Assembly: GCF_041146795.1 (NCBI RefSeq)
Contig: NC_135172.1
Span: forward strand, 14,901,623-14,965,622
Length of the DNA stretch: 64,000 nt
Direction of reading: 5' to 3'
Origin: Maylandia zebra
Lineage: Eukaryota; Chordata; Actinopteri; Cichliformes; Cichlidae
The notes under the pieces are model-generated. The model saw only the letters and a program-made list of their open reading frames with translations. It ran no database searches and was not told where the DNA came from. Positions 1-19,378 of this stretch are shown one piece after another. How positions within the stretch are numbered: the stretch's first letter is position 1; each line of letters begins with the position of its first letter. Made by a program: the position numbers and the translations under genes.

Positions 1-1426
1 GGCTGGTTAATTCAGTTAAGGTTGAGAGTGTTGCACACTTAATCTCTGGTCTCCCCAACTGCTTGCGGCTGTTGACCGAGCAACCTGATTTTTTTCCTCG
101 TCAAAAGAAGGTATTTTTTTACTGTAGTGTGTCTGTGTGCACGGGGTCTTATTGTTTACATCAGCACTGATTTATATTAGAGGGTATGGCTGTCTCTGTT
201 CTTACATGTGCATAAGAGTAAAGCATAAAGCAGGAAGAACAGCAACAAAAGCTCAGCACAGAACAGAGTAGAGATCATCAGACAACGAATGAAAAAGAGT
301 GGGGTGGAGGTGGGTTGCAGAGTGGCTTGCTGCAGCTGCAGGATTAAATAACCCCACTTTATGAGGTTTGCCTGCTGAGTCATCTGTTGTTGTGAGCTGG
401 CATAGAAATCAGCTGGTCTTCTGGAAATGCGACGGAACTAAACTTTGCAGCCTGTCTGATTCATTTTCTTTGACGCTGATAATCTTATCGCTAGATGCAC
501 GTTTTAATACCTTATCTTTTTGCCTCTTGACCAGAAGAAGATTATTTCCCTTACTAAGAAGGCATAAGCATGGCAGATAGCTCCACCTTTTTGATTCTGA
601 AGATTTTTTCTTTCTGATGCAACCTCAAAGAGATTTATGTTTGTAATGCGATGTCTCAACTTTAGGAATTTACGAAAGCCCACGGAGTGACCAACGGATT
701 TTTAGGTTTCATTTTATGTAATATTTCAAAAGTCATGACTGAACTGTGACTCACTGGTTGTAATGACTGGAATAAAAGCAACACTCTTGTAAATATTTTC
801 ATTCTTACTCTTTTTGTTTTGTCAATCAGAGTCCTGAGGTCAATATCTTGGTTTATCTCCCTCCAGTTCTGCCCAGAAACATCACAGCAAGTGATTTAGC
901 TTCACCTGTCAAACATATCAGTGTACTATACCCCCAACCCGATTTATTCAAGTTGCATAACAGGGCTGGTAAATAAATGAGGATGGTTCGCTTACGTCTG
1001 AATGAAAGTGCTTTCCCCTCATTCCCTTCGTTTTTTTATTCTTACCGATTGAGCCGTGAGTTCAGTACTTGCAGCGAATGAGATGTTCTCACAGTCTTCT
1101 TTTCTGAACCCTCTTTTAAGGTAGAAAATATCAGAGCGACAACCATTAACTAGTTTGTGGACTATTTTCAACCAATTTATGCATGTTGATGGGAACCCCA
1201 CTCGTGTGTGGTTAATGGTAGCCCAGTTTAATTTATCTAAACGGAGCATCATGGTAGGCGGGGATAGGGGATGTTTTTGGTAAACTTTGTCTATCTGAAA
1301 TTAAAAGTTTTTAAAAATATGCAGAGAATAGTTTGATCCAGTTTGATTCGTTTTTCCAGGAGTACTTGCCTTATTGCAGCTCTTCCAAATATCACAACCT
1401 CTCCTTTTTCCTCTTTCTGCTGTCAG
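1..1426 (+). other. vav1: vav1 upstream intron sequence, no exon recognised
   Basis: This stretch lies before the first recognisable vav1 exon. I looked for the preceding exon, which in the family encodes the linker after the C1 zinc finger, and found no open segment with both splice sites that resembles it. I read the stretch as intron. Short open frames on both strands have no family resemblance. Confidence 0.6.
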
Positions 1427-4400
1427 GATATCCTAAGATGGAGGTAAATCAGGAGTATTATGGCATGCCGCCGCCTCCTGTGGGCTTCGGCCAAGCGCTT
1501 CATCTCTCCAGAGGGGACGTCATTGAGCTGACCCGCGCTGACGCAGAGCTGCCCTGGTGGGAGGTAGGCCTAAAAAACATAGCCATATACATGCACTCCA
1601 TTCTGCATTCAGTAAACTGAAGAAGGGGAGGGGTGAGGGGGGGTCATGCATTATTTTTTAGACTTTTCAAGGCTCGTTTCCTGTGGTTACCGTGTAGGTG
1701 TGAGAGGCTTTTGTCTTTTTTCAGTCTCTTTTGACATTTTCCTCTCTGCGTCTCAGTCTTCCACTTCCTCCCTCGTGCCAAACCTGCACTTGTATCTGCA
1801 TGCAGTCGCGATGCTGTGTGACAGTTTTGATTTGGAAAATAAGCGTAATCTGACGGCAGAAATCCACAGAGCCGCTCAGGTTTCGCGGCCGTGCTTTTTG
1901 TTCCCGCTGGCTCACTGTGGCACAGTTTACTGAAAGTTTCATTCATGAGAAAGAAAGCATGCGCTGAGAAGAGTGAAAAACCTTCATGCGTTTGAACCGT
2001 CTCACTGTCAGCGCTGCATAAATGGGCTCAACACAGTGTCTGTGATTTTATCCATCAGGACTTTAAAACATGTGTGAAATAGTTTTTAACATTTTGTTAA
2101 TAGTTAACCAAAAAAAATTGATTCACAAATCAGGTGTCAGCCAGCTCTTTCATGCTTCACAGTACTTCCTCATTAAACCTCTGCTTACAGATTTTTGATG
2201 TGTGACTTACCTCAGATTGCTATCTTTTGTATATGAGTAAATATTTTTACAATTGGGGTCGATTGCTTGATTTACCCTTCAGTGACTGATCGGTTGACTC
2301 AGTCTGATCATGTTATTTCCTATTATGTGACATAGGGAAGAAATCTAACCAGTGGTCTAATGGGATGGTTCCCTTGCCAAAAGGTTCAGCCCTACCTCAC
2401 TGTGAGTACAATCCAGCAGCCAGTAAGCACCCTACCTTTTCCATTTTGAAAACAAAACAACATTTTCAAATAGATTTAATTTCCCAGAAAGGCATAAGCT
2501 CAGAACAGCAAACAAATAACTGACTAAATTTAGCACAGCCAAGTGGTTTTTGTCAGCTTGCATATTCCTGTAAAGAAAACAAACATTAAGCAGAAGGAAA
2601 TGAAAACTTGTTATCAGCCTTTTTATATGTGACTTTTCTGTGATCTCACTACTTTCCAGAGGCCACCCCAAGACCTATCTGGCTTCAACTGGTGAGTATT
2701 GACAGGAACGGGGCACAATTGCTCGCTCGCCGAGCTTCTGCTTACCTTGGTTAACCATGGTCTGATTTTTTTTTTTTTTTACAGTGCTGCAGTGTTTGCA
2801 AAACTCAGTGGGAAACACCACTGAGCCGACACATAGAGTAGTACTAGTTAACAGACGCAAAAGCAGAACCCGATACTGAAAATTACAGGCGTTTTAATGG
2901 CAGCGTTTGGAACACTCTGTAACGCTCAAACTGATGGGATGTACCGTACACTGTGGTGATATGTGATTCACCCCCAGGCTCGTGTTGATGACGATGACGA
3001 CGGCATTCTGAGCCCTTAAAGTAGTGATTATAAACAGCTTTTTAATCACACCATTGCCCTCCTGAAGGACAGCGTGTTAGAAAATGTGTCAGTTTGGCGA
3101 CACCTGGTGGTAATGAAAAGTATGACATTAAGGACAGGAAAGTGAACACGACTGATCATGTACAGTCAGACAACATAATTTTTCTTATAAACAGAGCTTT
3201 CCATTATCAAAATAATTGATCAGAGTTTGTAGAGAACAACATCAGCTTAAAGCTCGTTTGAAAGTATTTTTCAGAATTATGTACGCTTGTGCAGGGAAAT
3301 GCAACCGATACATTTAATTTGATAGCTTTTTAAGATGTGGTTAAGGTGTGAACTGATGGGCTTTCAACTAAAGCATTGGACTAAGTGTAGCCTACTATTT
3401 TTCTTTATACAGTCTTTCTGGTAAAAACCCCTAAAGGCAAAGCTTCTTTCACTAGCTGTCAGCGAAGAGCGAAGCCAGAGGTGTTTTGTTTTAGGGCTAC
3501 CCACTTTAATGAAATATCTCACAAATGTCTTCAGGGGATTTCTTCAAATTTGGCTCAAAGCTTGCCATACTGACCATTTTTCACATTTGTCTGGATCCTA
3601 AATTTTTAACACTTTGGTGCTGTTTGTGAAATGATTGTTTCTTTGTAATGACACTCATATTTGAATCATTGTCTGCTCTCACGTCTATAACTGTCAAAGA
3701 AGGCCAAGTAATGCTGTAGTGACAAAGTGTGTGTTTGATAGCAGTGTAACTTGATTGGTCTTGTGACTGTTGTCAAAAAATAACTGTGTGAATTAATGTT
3801 GCAGAGGCTACAGTATTCACTCAAAATAAAAACTGACGCTCTCGTTCTCTCTGTGTGATTGAAGGTTTGCGGGAAACATGGACCGCACGGCCGCCAAAAA
3901 CCTATTAATGTCCCGCTCTGATGGTACCTTCCTCGTGCGGCAGAAAGATGGAGGAGAGTATGCTATCAGCATTAAGTAAGACATATATCAGTTAAAGTAC
4001 TGTTTGATTATCTATCTGTTGATTTGAAGATGGCCAAATTACAAGCAATTTTTTAAAATATTCTATTATTGGTCCGATTGCATTTCAAACCTTAATTGTT
4101 AAAGGATAAGCTGCATATCTGCCCTAAAACAATAAGAAAGAGCACTTTTTTTTTTGCACACGCTGGAGAGATTATATATCTCGACTGGCCAAGCTAGAGG
4201 AGGTGGCTGGGGAGAGGGAGGTCTGGGCTGCTCTGCTTGGGCTGCTGCCCCCGCGACCTGGCCCCCGGATAAGCGGAAGAAAATGGATGGAAGGATGAAC
4301 ATCTTTTTGCATCAAAGGAGCATTTAACTTAATAAAATCATACAAAACGTCATCAGGAAATATACTGCATTGTCATCCTCTTGTAAAATAAACCTCCTCT

Positions 4401-5799
4401 TTAAAAAGTTCCCCATCCATAAAACGGTTTGGAAATTTGGAGCTGTTTCACCAAACACGTGTAATGCGTAAATGTGCAGTAAACGAAGTATCACTTCCTC
4501 TCAAAACCAAGGGAAACAATCCAGACTGACAAAGCATTTAATGCATGATCTGTTTATAATTCATGAGCCAACAAAATCCATTCATCTTTGCAGAAGTGAA
4601 AAATTCTCGATTCTGTCGTTGGAGAGCCATCGCTATGTTTGCCGTTCAGCCTCCACGTGGACTGAGTTCCCAGACTGTGGCTTTTAATATTCACCTCTCT
4701 CCTCCCTCAGGTTCAACATGGACATCAGACACATTAAGATCACCTCTAGTGAAGGCCTCTACCGCATCAACGACAAGAAGGCCTTCAAGGAGCTAGTAGT
4801 AAGTCATACACAGTCATAAAGCTGAAGCACTGCCTCAGAGCAAGAGAAACCAAACCTACCGCTGAACATTATCTTTAGTGCTGGATTGCTGCTGACCTCA
4901 GCTCCTCCTCTCTAACCACAACTAACATCTCTCTTACGTTTCTCACGCTTCTTTTCTCCTCCCGCCCCCCTCCCATATTAGGAGATGATTCAGTATTACC
5001 AGCAGACCTCATTGAAGGAGTACTTTAAGGACCTGGACACCACACTTTGTATACCTTTCAAACAACCGGAGCAAAGCAACCTGTCTGACAACATGCCCAA
5101 TTTCACACCAGGTACAGAAGATCTCCATCACCTCCTACAGTCCTCACTGTGATCACCAAAGTCGTCCTCTGTGACTTGCAAATGTCTGTGCAAAATGACA
5201 GAGCAACCCACCTCCTAGTTTTGGAAGTGCAGATCACTACAGATCATGGAGCTCTCATATTCATTTTTATCACGTTTCTTTATTTTGAACAAAAGCAAGA
5301 GTCTAGAAATGACTTTATGATAGCCGCATGAGTTCTTTTTGCCATCTCCAGTCTTTATTGTAAGTTAAAATCTGCTTTAACTCTGTTTAACATGAGTGGT
5401 GATGATAACGCTCATGAAAACTCCTCTGCGAGGAATGGGGTAAGACTGTTTCCCCAAAACTATTCCTTTAAGCTGTTCCATGCTGCAATGTGGGCTCTGT
5501 CTCACAGGGGGCAGCATGAGGAGCTTTGGCGTCGCAAGGGCCAGGTATGACTTCTCGGCCAGGGACCGCTCCGAGCTCTCGCTGCGGGAAGGAGACACCA
5601 TCAAGATCCTTTCCAAGAAGGGTCACAGTGGCTGGTGGAAAGGAGAGGTGTACGGCCGGGTGAGAGCACGGAAAAAATGTAAAAAATATATTTTTTTTTT
5701 ATTTGCTGTTTTCTTGTCTGACCTGCACTGCTCCTGTGTTTCCAGGTGGGGTTCTTTCCAGCCAACTATGTGGAGGAGGATTACTCTGACTACTGCTGA
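1427..5799 (+). CDS. vav1: Vav1 guanine nucleotide exchange factor, C-terminal SH3-SH2-SH3 part (5' end outside window)
   Basis: Vav proteins are Rho/Rac exchange factors acting downstream of tyrosine kinases, Vav1 mainly in blood cells. Eight coding exons are joined by GT-AG introns with matching phase: 1427-1563, 2336-2401, 2660-2691, 3865-3975, 4711-4798, 4982-5111, 5508-5659, 5746-5799. Together they give 255 residues and a TGA stop. Exons 1-2 carry the first SH3 ([28 protein letters not shown]). Exons 3-6 carry the SH2 domain, with the phosphotyrosine-binding Arg in GTFLVRQ and then YAISIKFN. Exons 7-8 carry the last SH3 ([32 protein letters not shown]). The terminal DYSDYC resembles Vav1 rather than Vav2 or Vav3. 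The DH, PH, C1 and calponin-homology parts are not in the window. No frameshift or lost key residue is seen. Confidence 0.96.
4150..4300 (+). repeat. Rex3-like (RTE) LINE 3' fragment in a vav1 intron
   Basis: The segment is more GC-rich than its surroundings and ends in CGGATAAGCGGAAGAAAATG followed by imperfect GATG repeats. That is the hallmark 3' end of the teleost Rex3 element. Only the last about 140 bp remain, so it is a dead 5'-truncated copy. The family name is from memory and was not checked by alignment. Confidence 0.65.
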
Positions 5800-5975
5800 T
5801 GTTCCTATGGATGTGATATGTACACTCGTTCTCGATGTGTAGGGGTCTGTGTGAGGGACTGCATTAACCAACATGCAGGAGTGTGGCTGTGTGTATGAAC
5901 GAGAATGCCAGTAGCTACTTGTGATTATGTGATGAGTGTCTAGTGATGTGAATAAAATCTCTGTTCAGCCAGCTT
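5800..5975 (+). terminator. vav1: vav1 3' UTR and poly(A) signal
   Basis: A short 3' UTR follows the TGA. A canonical AATAAA lies at 5951-5956, about 150 bases after the stop, so cleavage is expected near 5970-5980. Confidence 0.75.
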
Positions 5976-6234
5976 GATGATGTCTGGTTCATGTATGGAT
6001 TTTAACCATATCATTATATCTACTCGAAATTTACAGTTTACAACACCACCTCTGTGTTGTTTTTAAGCTCACGTTTAAGTGTTTGTGTGATCTCATGTGA
6101 AATTAAATTAAAAACTGAAAAAAGGGTGTTTAATGTACATCGTGTATGCAGCGGATTTCCGATTACCAAAGCAGCAAATGTGACTTCATGTGGTGCAGTC
6201 TTAAAGTTAAAGCTAAACCTAAAGCTAACTGACA

Positions 6235-6400
6235 ATTCAGTTCAGCTCGATTTTATTTATAAAGTTCCAACATTTGCCTCGAGGCGCTGTATAATGCAAA
6301 GCAAAGACCCAAAAATAACAGTGAGACAGTGAGAAGGCAAAACTCATTTTTAACAGGAAGAAACCTCCAGCAGAACCAGGCTCAGGGAGCAACAACAACA
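6235..6400 (+). repeat. Teleost interspersed repeat remnant (TTTATTTATA...GAAACCTCCAGCAGAACC type)
   Basis: It begins with CAATTCAGTTCAGCTCGATT then TTTATTTATAAAG, and continues through CGAGGCGCTGTATAATG to AACAGGAAGAAACCTCCAGC. I recognise this order from a very abundant fish retroelement 3' region but cannot name the family with certainty. A reverse-oriented copy of its first part is at 23385-23472. Confidence 0.6.
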
Positions 6401-6980
6401 AATAAAAAGGTTTTAAAAAGAGGCCGTGAACAAGACAGTTTTCTTTATTTGGACTGCAGTCTGCAACCCGTAAGAAACCAGGAGACCAAGAACATCAGTA
6501 GACCACCAAACACAGAGAAACATAGTGGGAGGTTGGGGGTTGCAAAGTAGGTGTTTAGTGGTTAAAAGGTTTAGCCAGTGTGGAGGACTGACACTAAAAC
6601 CACTACAAGAGAAACGAGTACATGATGATTTGTTTCTGCCATTGTAGGGAAAAGGTGAAGAACAGTATGTGTGAACAAGTGCCCTTACTCTTTCTTTACA
6701 GTGCATGCATGTAACTAACTGCTGTGTTATTATTAATTATTAGTAGTAGTATTAGTAGTAATAGTATTACAACAGAGTATTTTAGGCTTGGTTTGCTGTA
6801 TATAGTGTGTATTGTTAGAAAGTAATGCATAAAGATTTAGAATATTGTGTCACGTCTGACCTCTCCCTCAACTTCAATAGATACATGTGAAGGTCAAAGT
6901 GATAATAATACTATGAAGAGCTATTGTAAACCTTCTTACTGCTATTGTTTGTATTGACAGCATATGGAGAATGATAAATG

Positions 6981-7139
6981 GGGATTCTAATTATCACATT
7001 ACTTTGGACGTTACTTTGATCTCTTCTTCAACGTCAAATAAGGTAAAACTTGCCTTTTATTTTTAAAAATGATTCAAATTCTTGTATTGGCAACAATTTG
7101 GAAATGATACTAGTATATAGGGATTCTAATTATCACATT
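6981..7139. repeat. Short direct repeat, 139-bp period
   Basis: The 20-mer GGGATTCTAATTATCACATT occurs at 6981-7000 and again at 7120-7139, with looser similarity in the flanks (ATGATA before, GACGT after). It is probably a small local duplication. Confidence 0.6.
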
Positions 7140-8501
7140 TGACGTCTTCCCTTATTCAGCAGTTGTTGTTTGTCTTTCCACAGCTGTGCACGACTGTCCT
7201 CTCATTCTTTTCCTTCTTTGATGCAGTTTTAGTAAAAGGTTTACATCAATTGCCAGAAATGTCAGTTAACCTAGAATGACTGTTGGCTAAAGCTCTGAAG
7301 TGTTGGGACAGACAATATTATCCATGTCCAATAAGACTGAGTCTATAAGTAAGTGATTTAGGTCTCCATGGCAGCAGGACTTTGCTCTCACTTTGCCAAA
7401 AGTGCTGCTTCCACTTCAAACATGTTGGATGGCTTTGTTCAGTGCAGACATGTTCTTACACACCAAACTAGGAAAATGTTTGATTATGGGCCTGGTTTTG
7501 TGCCCACATCTGTGTTGTAATGCTAAATCTAAAATCTAAAACAGAGTTGCAGGCCATGGCACTTCTTTGTAGTAGCAGCATTTATTTAGCTGCAACAAAG
7601 GTCAAAGTATCAATGCCACGGGCTTCCTGACATGTAGTACTGCAAAAATAGTTTACACAATAGACCTTTTATGAATTCACGCTGATGCAGTGAATACAAG
7701 CAGGTGGTTTTTGTACTATAGCTGTCTTATCTGATCAGTACACTACAGAAAGGTTTCTAAAATAAAAGTACATGTTAGATGCACAAAGGTCTTATAATTT
7801 CCTCTGAAATGTGGTCCAGTACCAGAGTAATGTGGTAAAGAATGGTTTAACATATCGAGGTTAAACATATAGTGTACAGGGAGTTTTAGCGCTCATACTA
7901 ATTCCCCCTGGTTGCCAACCCCAGCTCACAGTCTGAGAACTGCTGCCAAAGCTGATTAATCAGTTAGTATCACTTTTTTAAGTCAAAGGACTTTTTTTGT
8001 TGTTGAAAACAGCATTTGTGTAAATCGAGCTTCTGCAACGCATATATGCGATAAACTCATTAGCTATACTGGTCTTATGTACAGAGGTAAAGCTACGACT
8101 AATTAAAAGTTTGTGGAGGAGTTGGAGCAGAAGGCCCCTAGAAAACCTGATGGTCTCTATTTGCCTCCACTGAAATTATTCATATACATCCCCACGTGAA
8201 TGGTGTTGGATGCACAGCCATAGGCAAATATCATTGCCAAGATCCACTGAGAAGTTTGTAAGTCCCATTGGCACCAATTAATCCCTTCTACTTTCTACCA
8301 CCAACATCAAAAGCAACTAACTCCATGTTTTTTTACATGCTTTTGCCCAACACTTTACCTTCATCCAGCAAGCTGGAAAGCAAAGAGTAATTTGGAGAAG
8401 AGTTAGCGATACATAAGGTTTCCCAGTCTCACCCAGTATGAGAAAATAATTAATGGACAACAAAGACCAGCACTCACTCTCACAGTCAGGTAAATATCAG
8501 T

Positions 8502-8718
8502 TTTATTTCCAAAATATCAAAAAACAAAACAAAAAAAACCTCAACGTCTCTTTCACAAAGTAATTTGAGAGGAAAAATTAAAACTTGTTGCTGTGTGAGA
8601 GTCGCTCTCGCTCCATCATGTTGTGTGAGACCTTCAATTCCAGCGGCGCATGTGTGTTTGTGTTTGTAGCAAGAAACATCTTTACATCTGTACATCTGAC
8701 TCGTAGTTCCCCTCTTGC
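8502..8718 (-). terminator. ubl5: ubl5 3' UTR and poly(A) signal
   Basis: Reading the minus strand, the UTR runs from the stop codon at 8719 to an AATAAA (plus-strand TTTATT at 8502-8507), about 210 bases after the stop. Cleavage is expected near 8485. Confidence 0.75.
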
Positions 8719-10215
8719 TTACTGGTAGTACAGCTCAAGGTTCATCCCATCGTGGATTTCATCTGGAGAGTTTTTGGTTAAGTACAACAAAAATAATCTT
8801 GATCTTTAAATCAAGAAAAAAAAATATTTTTTTAACCGATTTAAACAATTTATGGATACATTTATGTTATGGATCATTGTGAGTGCAATAAAAAGAACTG
8901 CAGTTGTTCTGTGAGGGTGTAATAATGTCATGGTCATTATCATTATTAAATTAAAGGTAATCTAACTAAAACCACATAAGTATAACTACAGGAAAAAAAA
9001 CCTTTAAAGGATACAGTCACCCAGAGACACGTGGTCCTTGAATATGGTGTACCTGTGGAAGACAAAGGACAACATTTAGGTCCAAATAGATGAGCTTTTG
9101 TCATCAAGCACATCAAATCCCATTTGAGCAGCTCACCATTTCTTTAACACGATCTTATCATGCCGTGTTCCTGTCTGGGCAGCTATGAGCTTCTTCAGAT
9201 CTCCGATGGTATCCTCAGAGCTGAAACACCAAAGTTAAGGAAGGGCAGTGTAACAGCTTGGAAAACATCCAGAGTGTTAACAAATGCGTGGTTAAAAAAA
9301 TCTGAGCGTTGTCTGCTAATATCATTTTGTTTCTTTTGATCTGCAGATGGACGGCGCAGCAGCTTTGGACGCTCTGCTTTCCTCAATCAAAACACACGCA
9401 GGATGGCTAAAGTGTTCTAGCTAAACTGGTCCAACTCTCTCTGTAGCCCCGTGACAGACTGCTCCTGAACCCATTATAGGCAAAACACATCTAACACTTG
9501 ATCAAACAAGATCCCTTCAAGCTGCGACACCTAGAAGTTACTGAAAATCATCAGACTTTTAGCTGATTGTCAAGTGGCGTTCATTCAAGTGGTATTATAT
9601 CTGCTGTCAAGAGTTGGCAAGTGGGGGCAAGCACCATTTTTAAGCATCATTTGATGATAATAAACATAAATAGCGTCATATATTAAAAGGTAAAAGAACA
9701 TGAAAGACCAAAATGTAAGACACTGACGTTTTAAATAAAGTTCACTTACAAGCTGAAATCTCAAATATGACTATTATAATCACCCACAGACTTGCAATTG
9801 TGGGATTCTGTATTAACGGAATGAAATAAGTCATAAGAAATGCCAAGATAAACAGTGACACTGAATTTTAGTCTTATAACATACTCTAGAAACTCATATG
9901 TTAATAGATTCATTGTAAAACTATTCTCCACACCATTCTATAATATAAATGAGCTTTGCTTGCGTCTTAAAAGTAAGTCCATACTTTCAGAGCAGGCGTG
10001 CGTTGAAAGCAGATGCAGATGAATGCTGTACTGTTAAAAATCCTGACTTATGTTAACTCATCTCAAGACATCCCAGATGTCTGCACCTAAAACATTATTT
10101 TGACGTGTATGTTGAGAGACAATATTCAGCATCATTTTCAGAGTTTCAGCAAAGGATACTTGCACTTGACCCGGACTTTCTTGCCTAGACGGTCGTTGCA
10201 AACCACTTCGATCAT
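8719..10215 (-). CDS. ubl5: Ubiquitin-like protein 5 (Hub1 / UBL5 homologue)
   Basis: UBL5/Hub1 is a small ubiquitin-fold protein that binds partners non-covalently. It acts mainly in pre-mRNA splicing, with a role in the mitochondrial stress response known in worms. Four coding exons on the minus strand, in order: 10160-10215, 9137-9220, 9015-9052, 8719-8762. They sum to 222 nt, or 73 residues plus TAA, exactly the usual family length. Segments seen are [52 protein letters not shown] and [13 protein letters not shown]. The protein ends in Tyr-Tyr-Gln, not the Gly-Gly of conjugated ubiquitin-like proteins, as expected for UBL5. All introns are GT-AG with matching phase. The 5' UTR is split by an intron whose acceptor lies 8 bases before the ATG. 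Confidence 0.97.
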
Positions 10216-10520
10216 CTTTACGTCTGCAGAAAAAAGGAAGAGATGAGACAACGTTAGACAAATGAAGGTATTAGATGATAAAGTAGGTGATAACCATAGT
10301 GAGTTTGTTTTATAGAAGACGCGCTGGAAATCACAGGCACAGAAATCTACTGAAATCAGCCAGGTTGTTTTGTTTAGCTAACGTTAGCTGTTGCTCACAA
10401 CACCACGTTAATGTAACAAACGGGACTTATATTTAAATACACTCATGGGCAGCTTTATGTGTTCAAAATTCGAAACATTATGATACCGTATAAAAACCGC
10501 ACGTTGAAGCTGTCATCCTT

Positions 10521-10599
10521 ACCTTGAAACGTGCAGCAGAAAAAACAATTATTTCCTTCGCTGATATTTTCTGGAAACCTCTCGGTCCTGCTTACCGTA

Positions 10600-10620
<21 letters not shown>
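10521..10620 (-). other. ubl5: ubl5 non-coding first exon(s), two possible splice donors
   Basis: On the minus strand a CTGCAG acceptor sits just before ACGTAAAG-ATG, so the ATG lies in an internal exon. Upstream, two good donors are visible: CAAG|GTAAGGATG near 10521-10530 and TACG|GTAAGCAGG near 10590-10600. They may be alternative first-exon ends. No transcript evidence is available here. Confidence 0.45.
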
Positions 10621-17774
<7,154 letters not shown>

Positions 17775-18450
17775 CAAGAAGACTCCACACGTTGTACTTT
17801 CCTCTTCCATCATCAAGCACACATACAAAGTCTAACCCAGTCAATCCTGCAGATTATTTTAATGGCACATAGCACCCCAGTAAACAAAGCTTAAAGCCTG
17901 CATCGCATCATTTGAGGCAGGATCCGTTTGTTCCAAGCACCATTAAACGATTATTCTTTAAGATCTTTTATTAACGATGACAGTGCCTGTTGAAGTGACC
18001 GCCCTATGGAAACTTTCATATAAGTGAGGATTATTTAAAGTCTACTTGGTATGTGCATGACTTCTAAAGGACCACTTACTGTATGTTTCCCCATAAGATT
18101 TCCCATTTCCACTGTATGTGTGCCAAAGCAGTTCCTTAACTGTTTTGGAAAATAGGTTCAAATACTTTCTAATATTAGCAGCATCCCTGCAGATGGAGAA
18201 AGCACTGTTGTTCTGAGTTTACTAGAGTTAATCTTTGTGTTTTCCATTATTCAAAAAATGGAATTATTTCTTTACACAATCCACTCTGAAAACGCATGAT
18301 TTCTGGCCTTTGGATATGCCTTGATGGCACCGCTGAAAGCTTGCAGGTTTTAACAATAATCTCCACAGCTTTTAAAACCATCAATGTTCAGATGAACTGT
18401 TAACACTGTTGTGTCATTGAGGCAAAAATAAAATCTCCTTTTGTAAGTCT
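17775..18450 (+). terminator. pin1: pin1 3' UTR and poly(A) signal
   Basis: A 3' UTR of about 670 bp follows the TGA. AATAAA at 18427-18432 is the clear poly(A) signal, so cleavage is expected near 18450. Confidence 0.7.
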
Positions 18451-18556
18451 GGTTTTTGTTATTTCCATGATTTAACCACCTTCAAGCGTTTCCAGTTTAG
18501 AAACTCTTTAGGAAGAGACAGGAAGTGACTAAAGTGTAGATTGTATATCGGTTTTA

Positions 18557-19378
18557 AGATAAGATAAGATAAGATAAGATAACTCTTTATTGTCATTGCA
18601 CAGTCATACATAGTACAGTAGTACAATGAAATTGGAAAAACTGTCCTACGTCGGCACTACATATAAGACAACACGACACGATATGACACATCACAACGTA
18701 ACAAACAACACAACACAGTATATTAACTTAGTATAAAAAAGAAGAATAAGTGTATGTGTATTGCACACTGTTATTATTGCACATTAATTATTATTGCACC
18801 TTGTTATAAATATAAATATTATTGTTATCGTTTTAAACATTGTTACCTCCCCCTAAAAAGTCCAGGGAGGTATCCAGTCAGGTCAGCTATTTACATTGAT
18901 CAGGGCTATTGCCCTGTTGTAAAAGCTGTCCTTGAGTCTATTTGTTCGGGACCTCAGCAGCCTGAACCTCCTGCCAGACGGCAGCAGCTTAAACACCCGG
19001 TGTCCTGGGTGTGTGCAGTCCCGTAGGATGCTGCGTGCCCTCTTGAGACAGCGAGTGCTGTACAGGTCCTTCAGGGAGGGAAGAGGATGTCCAATGATTT
19101 TTTGGGCCATGTTGATGACCCTCTGGAGTGCCTTTCTGTGTGCTGTGGTGCAGCTGGAGAACCACACACCGATGCAATATGTCAGCACACTTTCAATGGA
19201 GCAGCGGTAGAAGACGGTCAGCAGCTCCTTCTTCAGGTCCATTTTTCTGAGGATTCTCAGAAAGTGGAGACGCTGTTGGGCCTTCTTTAAGACCGCAGAG
19301 GTGTTAGAGCTCCATTGGAGGTCTGTGTCTATGTGCACACCCAGAAACTTGAAACTGGAGACCCTTTCCACGCACTTT
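18557..19378 (-). mobile_element. 5'-truncated L2-type LINE with (TTATC)n tail
   Basis: The minus-strand frame at 18883-19371 (162 codons) is the end of a LINE reverse transcriptase. It has FKFLGVHID, LQW, KKAQQRLHFLRILRK, VLTYCIGVWF, LPSGRRFRLLRSRTNRLKDS and a stop. About 325 bp of 3' UTR follows, and the tail is the (GATAA)n run at 18557-18583 on the plus strand. The start of the RT and all of the endonuclease are missing, as in normal 5' truncation. TTTTAA flanks both sides and may be a weak target duplication. Assignment to the L2/Maui group rests on the thumb-domain motifs and the pentamer tail. Confidence 0.82.

Larger units (their letters stand above)
5976..8490. other. vav1-ubl5 intergenic region
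   Basis: No exon is recognised on either strand. The two flanking genes converge here. Contents seen are a degraded interspersed repeat (6235-6400), a short direct repeat (6981-7139) and ATT/AGT-rich simple sequence near 6727-6770. Confidence 0.6.

Noticed and set aside
530..575. Possible upstream vav1 exon after the AG at about 534 (AAGAAGATTATTTC...)
   Set aside because: No GT donor fits the end, and the translation does not resemble the Vav linker.
18883..19371. Host protein-coding gene on the minus strand
   Set aside because: The motifs are those of a LINE reverse transcriptase C-terminus, followed by a LINE 3' UTR and pentamer tail.
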